From Brasenia schreberi (Eukaryota > Streptophyta > Magnoliopsida > Nymphaeales > Cabombaceae): a DNA stretch of 64,000 nt. The first letter of the stretch is position 1. Every line of letters starts with the position of its first letter. Below the pieces are notes generated by a model, which saw nothing but the letters and a program-made list of their open reading frames with translations, was not told the origin of the DNA and made no database searches. Below, piece after piece: positions 61,725 to 64,000 of the stretch. The translations under genes and the position numbers were made by a program. The DNA lies in assembly GCA_036023115.1 (NCBI GenBank), contig JAYKKT010000079.1, forward strand, positions 12,701,501-12,765,500. Reading direction: 5' to 3'.

Positions 61725-63173
61725 CTATCCTAAAAATATCTCTTTCACCCTCTTTCGAGTTGAGTTTTTATATAAGTCATCCCAAATCTTAGCTTTTGCT
61801 TCACTAACGGCCTTTTTCGCTTCCTTCTTTGCTTTCTTATAAGCTTCTAAAGTTTCACTAGTTTTCTTAGCATAATGTAATTTGTAACATGCCCTCTTTG
61901 CCTTGATTTTATTTCGTACTACTTCACTCCACCACCAAGCTTCTTTTTGTGTCGGTACACCTCCCTTAGATACCCCTAACACATCTTTCGCCACTTTCCT
62001 AATATGTATAGTCATATTGTTCCACATATCACAGGGTGTGCCAACATAATTCCAAACATCTCCTTGAAGGACTTTATGTTTAAATATATCTTCTTTCTCG
62101 CTTTTGAGGTTCCACCATTTAGTCCGAATAGCTCGATGTACTCTTTTCTTCTTTGTCCATTTTTTTATTTGTAAATCCATAACTAAAAGTCGATGTTGGG
62201 TGGTTAAGCTTTCTCCTGAAATTACCTTACAATCTTTACAACACACTCTATCTTTTTTTCTACAAATAAAGTAATCAATTTGTGTTTGTGATAAGCCACT
62301 CTTATAAGTAATTAAATGTTCATCTCGTTTTTTGAAGAATGTATTGACTATAAAGAGATAAAATGCCATAGCAAAATTTAAAATCTCCCTACCTTCCTCG
62401 TTTATGTCCCCATAACCAAAGTTTCCATGAATCCCTTGATATCCTAATTCCTCTTTATCGACATGTCCATTTAAATCTCCTCCTAAACAAATCATCTCCC
62501 TTTGTGGAATCTTTTGAAACACCTTATCTAACTCTTCCCAAAAAACTGTTTTTATACTATCTTCTAGTCCTACTTGGGGTGAGTAAGCACAAACTATATT
62601 CAAAACCTCTGCTCCTAACACTAATTTCAATGTCATGATTAGGTCACCATATCGTTGTATGTCTACTACACTCTCCTTTAAATCTTTATTTATGATAATA
62701 CCAACTCCGTTTCGGGCCTTTTCTTTACCTGAGTACCATAATTTAAAGCCTGTATCCTCTATCTCCTTTGCTTTTTCTCCAACCCATTTTGTCTCTTGTA
62801 AATATAGAATATGAATCTTTCTCCGAATCATAGTATCTACCACCTCCATTAGCTTACCCGATAATGTTCCGATATTCCAAGAACCAATACGAATCTTATT
62901 ATCTAGGACTAGCTTCCTTACCCCCCGCATCCGTCTATAATCAAAATGCGGAGACCCTCTCTGAAAATTTTTCACTACATTCGGGCGGCAATGTAGCGGG
63001 ACTAACTTCTTTACCCACACACGTCTATGATGTGGGAACCCTCTCTGCAATTGATTCACTACATTCGGACGAAAATGTAGTGGCCCTTGCTTACCTCTTA
63101 CTGCATTTAGGCTCTGCAGCACGTCGCTAGGTAGGGACACCCCAAAGCAGTGCTCATAATTTTTGTAATCCAT
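61725..63173 (-). pseudogene. RTE copy 4 endonuclease and linker
   Basis: 482 codons from what is probably the family's true start ([13 protein letters not shown]). Residues 1 to about 85 hold an internal repeat ([18 protein letters not shown], then LHCRPNVVKNFQRGSPHF). The endonuclease follows: [52 protein letters not shown] and [11 protein letters not shown], so all expected catalytic residues appear present. A Lys-rich linker ([19 protein letters not shown]) comes last. A frameshift near 61760 brings a premature stop. Confidence 0.88.
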
Positions 63174-63288
63174 ATTGTAGAAATTCGACGAAGTTTTACG
63201 CTGGCTGTCGGAAGTCTAACACAACCCTCCTCCTTTGTCTGGGCTTGGGATTGGCAATGCAAGGGTGATCGCTTACATGGGCGGAGTT

Positions 63289-63480
63289 GAAAAATCTGAA
63301 TTATATGTTCATAAAATTTAGAATGTCAAAAAAACTGAATTATATGTTTATGGATTTAGAAATTCATAAATTTGAATTGTATCTTGATGGATTTGTAAAG
63401 TTATAAAATCTGAATTGTGTATTAAAGGTTCTGAAAAGTTATGATATATTCAATGAATTTGGAGATTTATGATGTGAAAA
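63289..63480. repeat. Degenerate minisatellite, right part (starts with RTE target duplication)
   Basis: Continues the array (gaaaaatctgaattatatgt, aaaaaactgaattatatgtt, aatctgaattgtgtatt) after RTE copy 4. 63289-63304 is the right target duplication. Confidence 0.72.
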
Positions 63481-64000
63481 GTTGTCTTGTGCAGATGAAC
63501 TTTAGAAATTCTACATATACATTGTAATGCATCCATTTAACTTACATAAAATCAAAATTATCAGCCTAAGTATGTGTTGTATCTTGAATAAAAATTAATT
63601 ATTTTTTAAAAAGTTAAATAGGTTCATATAATTGGTTTACTTGGTTCCACCCCTTAATGACCTTGGCCTACTTGATTAACCTATATCTATATACCTTAAA
63701 TCATCCATCACCCTATATGACCCTACTATTTGATGTATATATCTACATGACTTGACCCATATTTGTCTCACCTATTTTGGATGACTCATGCTAAGGCAAT
63801 ATTATGATTGAAGTAAGTTATGAAATAGTTAAGTTTCTTCTCGAGAAAATGATGGTTTTTGCAGAATAGAAAAGAAACTATGCTAGGCTCATGCTAAGGT
63901 AGAGGACGACCAATTATGACCCCATATCAGGAAAGATTAATCAAACTAAATGAAATACAATCAATTTTCATAAAGAAAAGATCCAACCATTACTTTAGAA
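63481..64000. other. No gene seen
   Basis: AT-rich intergenic DNA up to the window edge. Confidence 0.4.

Larger units (their letters stand above)
59999..63288 (-). mobile_element. RTE-clade retrotransposon copy 4, best preserved
   Basis: About 3.29 kb on the - strand, from the leader ending ggcggag (63288 side) to a (CAA)n tail read on the + strand (59999-60027). A 16-18 bp duplication of minisatellite sequence flanks it. Two long frames remain: 63173-61725 (482 codons, endonuclease and linker) and 61179-60115 (354 codons, RT core and C-terminus). Frame changes between them separate the RT N-terminus. The RT catalytic box is intact (FADD), unlike the other three copies, so this copy is closest to an ancestral active element. 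Confidence 0.93.

Overview
The window is nuclear DNA from a flowering plant; I cannot name the species. The evidence is an intron-split gene for the chloroplast protein VIPP1/IM30, a first exon matching CCT-epsilon (TCP-1 subunit 5), a PIP-type secreted peptide precursor, plant Ty1/copia, Ty3/gypsy, RTE, L1 and hAT elements, and many TA/GA/CA microsatellites in AT-rich DNA. There are no bacterial operons, no CRISPR array and no RNA gene that I could see.

Layout. 1-4680: two RTE-clade non-LTR retrotransposons on the + strand, one inserted inside the other, probably in the first intron of the CCT5 gene, whose exon 1 (6102-6300, - strand) and 5' UTR with a telo-box follow. 6645-10335: an old dispersed repeat split by a decayed Ty3/gypsy element with both LTRs. 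About 12050-14100: a decayed Ty1/copia internal region. 15985-16400: a second copy of the dispersed repeat. 18419-32280: the VIPP1 gene (+), 11 exons by my reading, 346 codons. Its last intron has grown to 5.5 kb through an antisense RTE copy with a clean 16-bp target duplication, and that copy carries a DUF659-type hAT transposase fragment. 32281-37850: 3' UTR and featureless DNA with long CA/TA and CA/GA microsatellites. 37850-44010: an L1-type LINE (-) interrupted by a RICESLEEPER-like hAT element (39062-42349). 47558-52532: a Ty1/copia element with about 174-bp LTRs. 53050-55140: hAT-end-like sequence, a GC-rich island, microsatellites and three MITE-like units. 56238-56450: a 70-residue PIP precursor with a run of W-boxes upstream. 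59330-63480: a degenerate minisatellite split by a fourth, nearly complete RTE copy (-).

Three probable host genes are therefore visible: a cytosolic chaperonin subunit (first exon only), a thylakoid membrane-maintenance protein, and a defence or stress signalling peptide. They show no functional link to each other. Most of the rest is layered transposon history. The least ordinary signals are the RTE-in-RTE insertion, the repeated loss of the same catalytic aspartate codon in three of the four RTE copies, the stop-free 87-nt VIPP1 intron 2, and the PIP gene. I found no convincing new multi-gene system.
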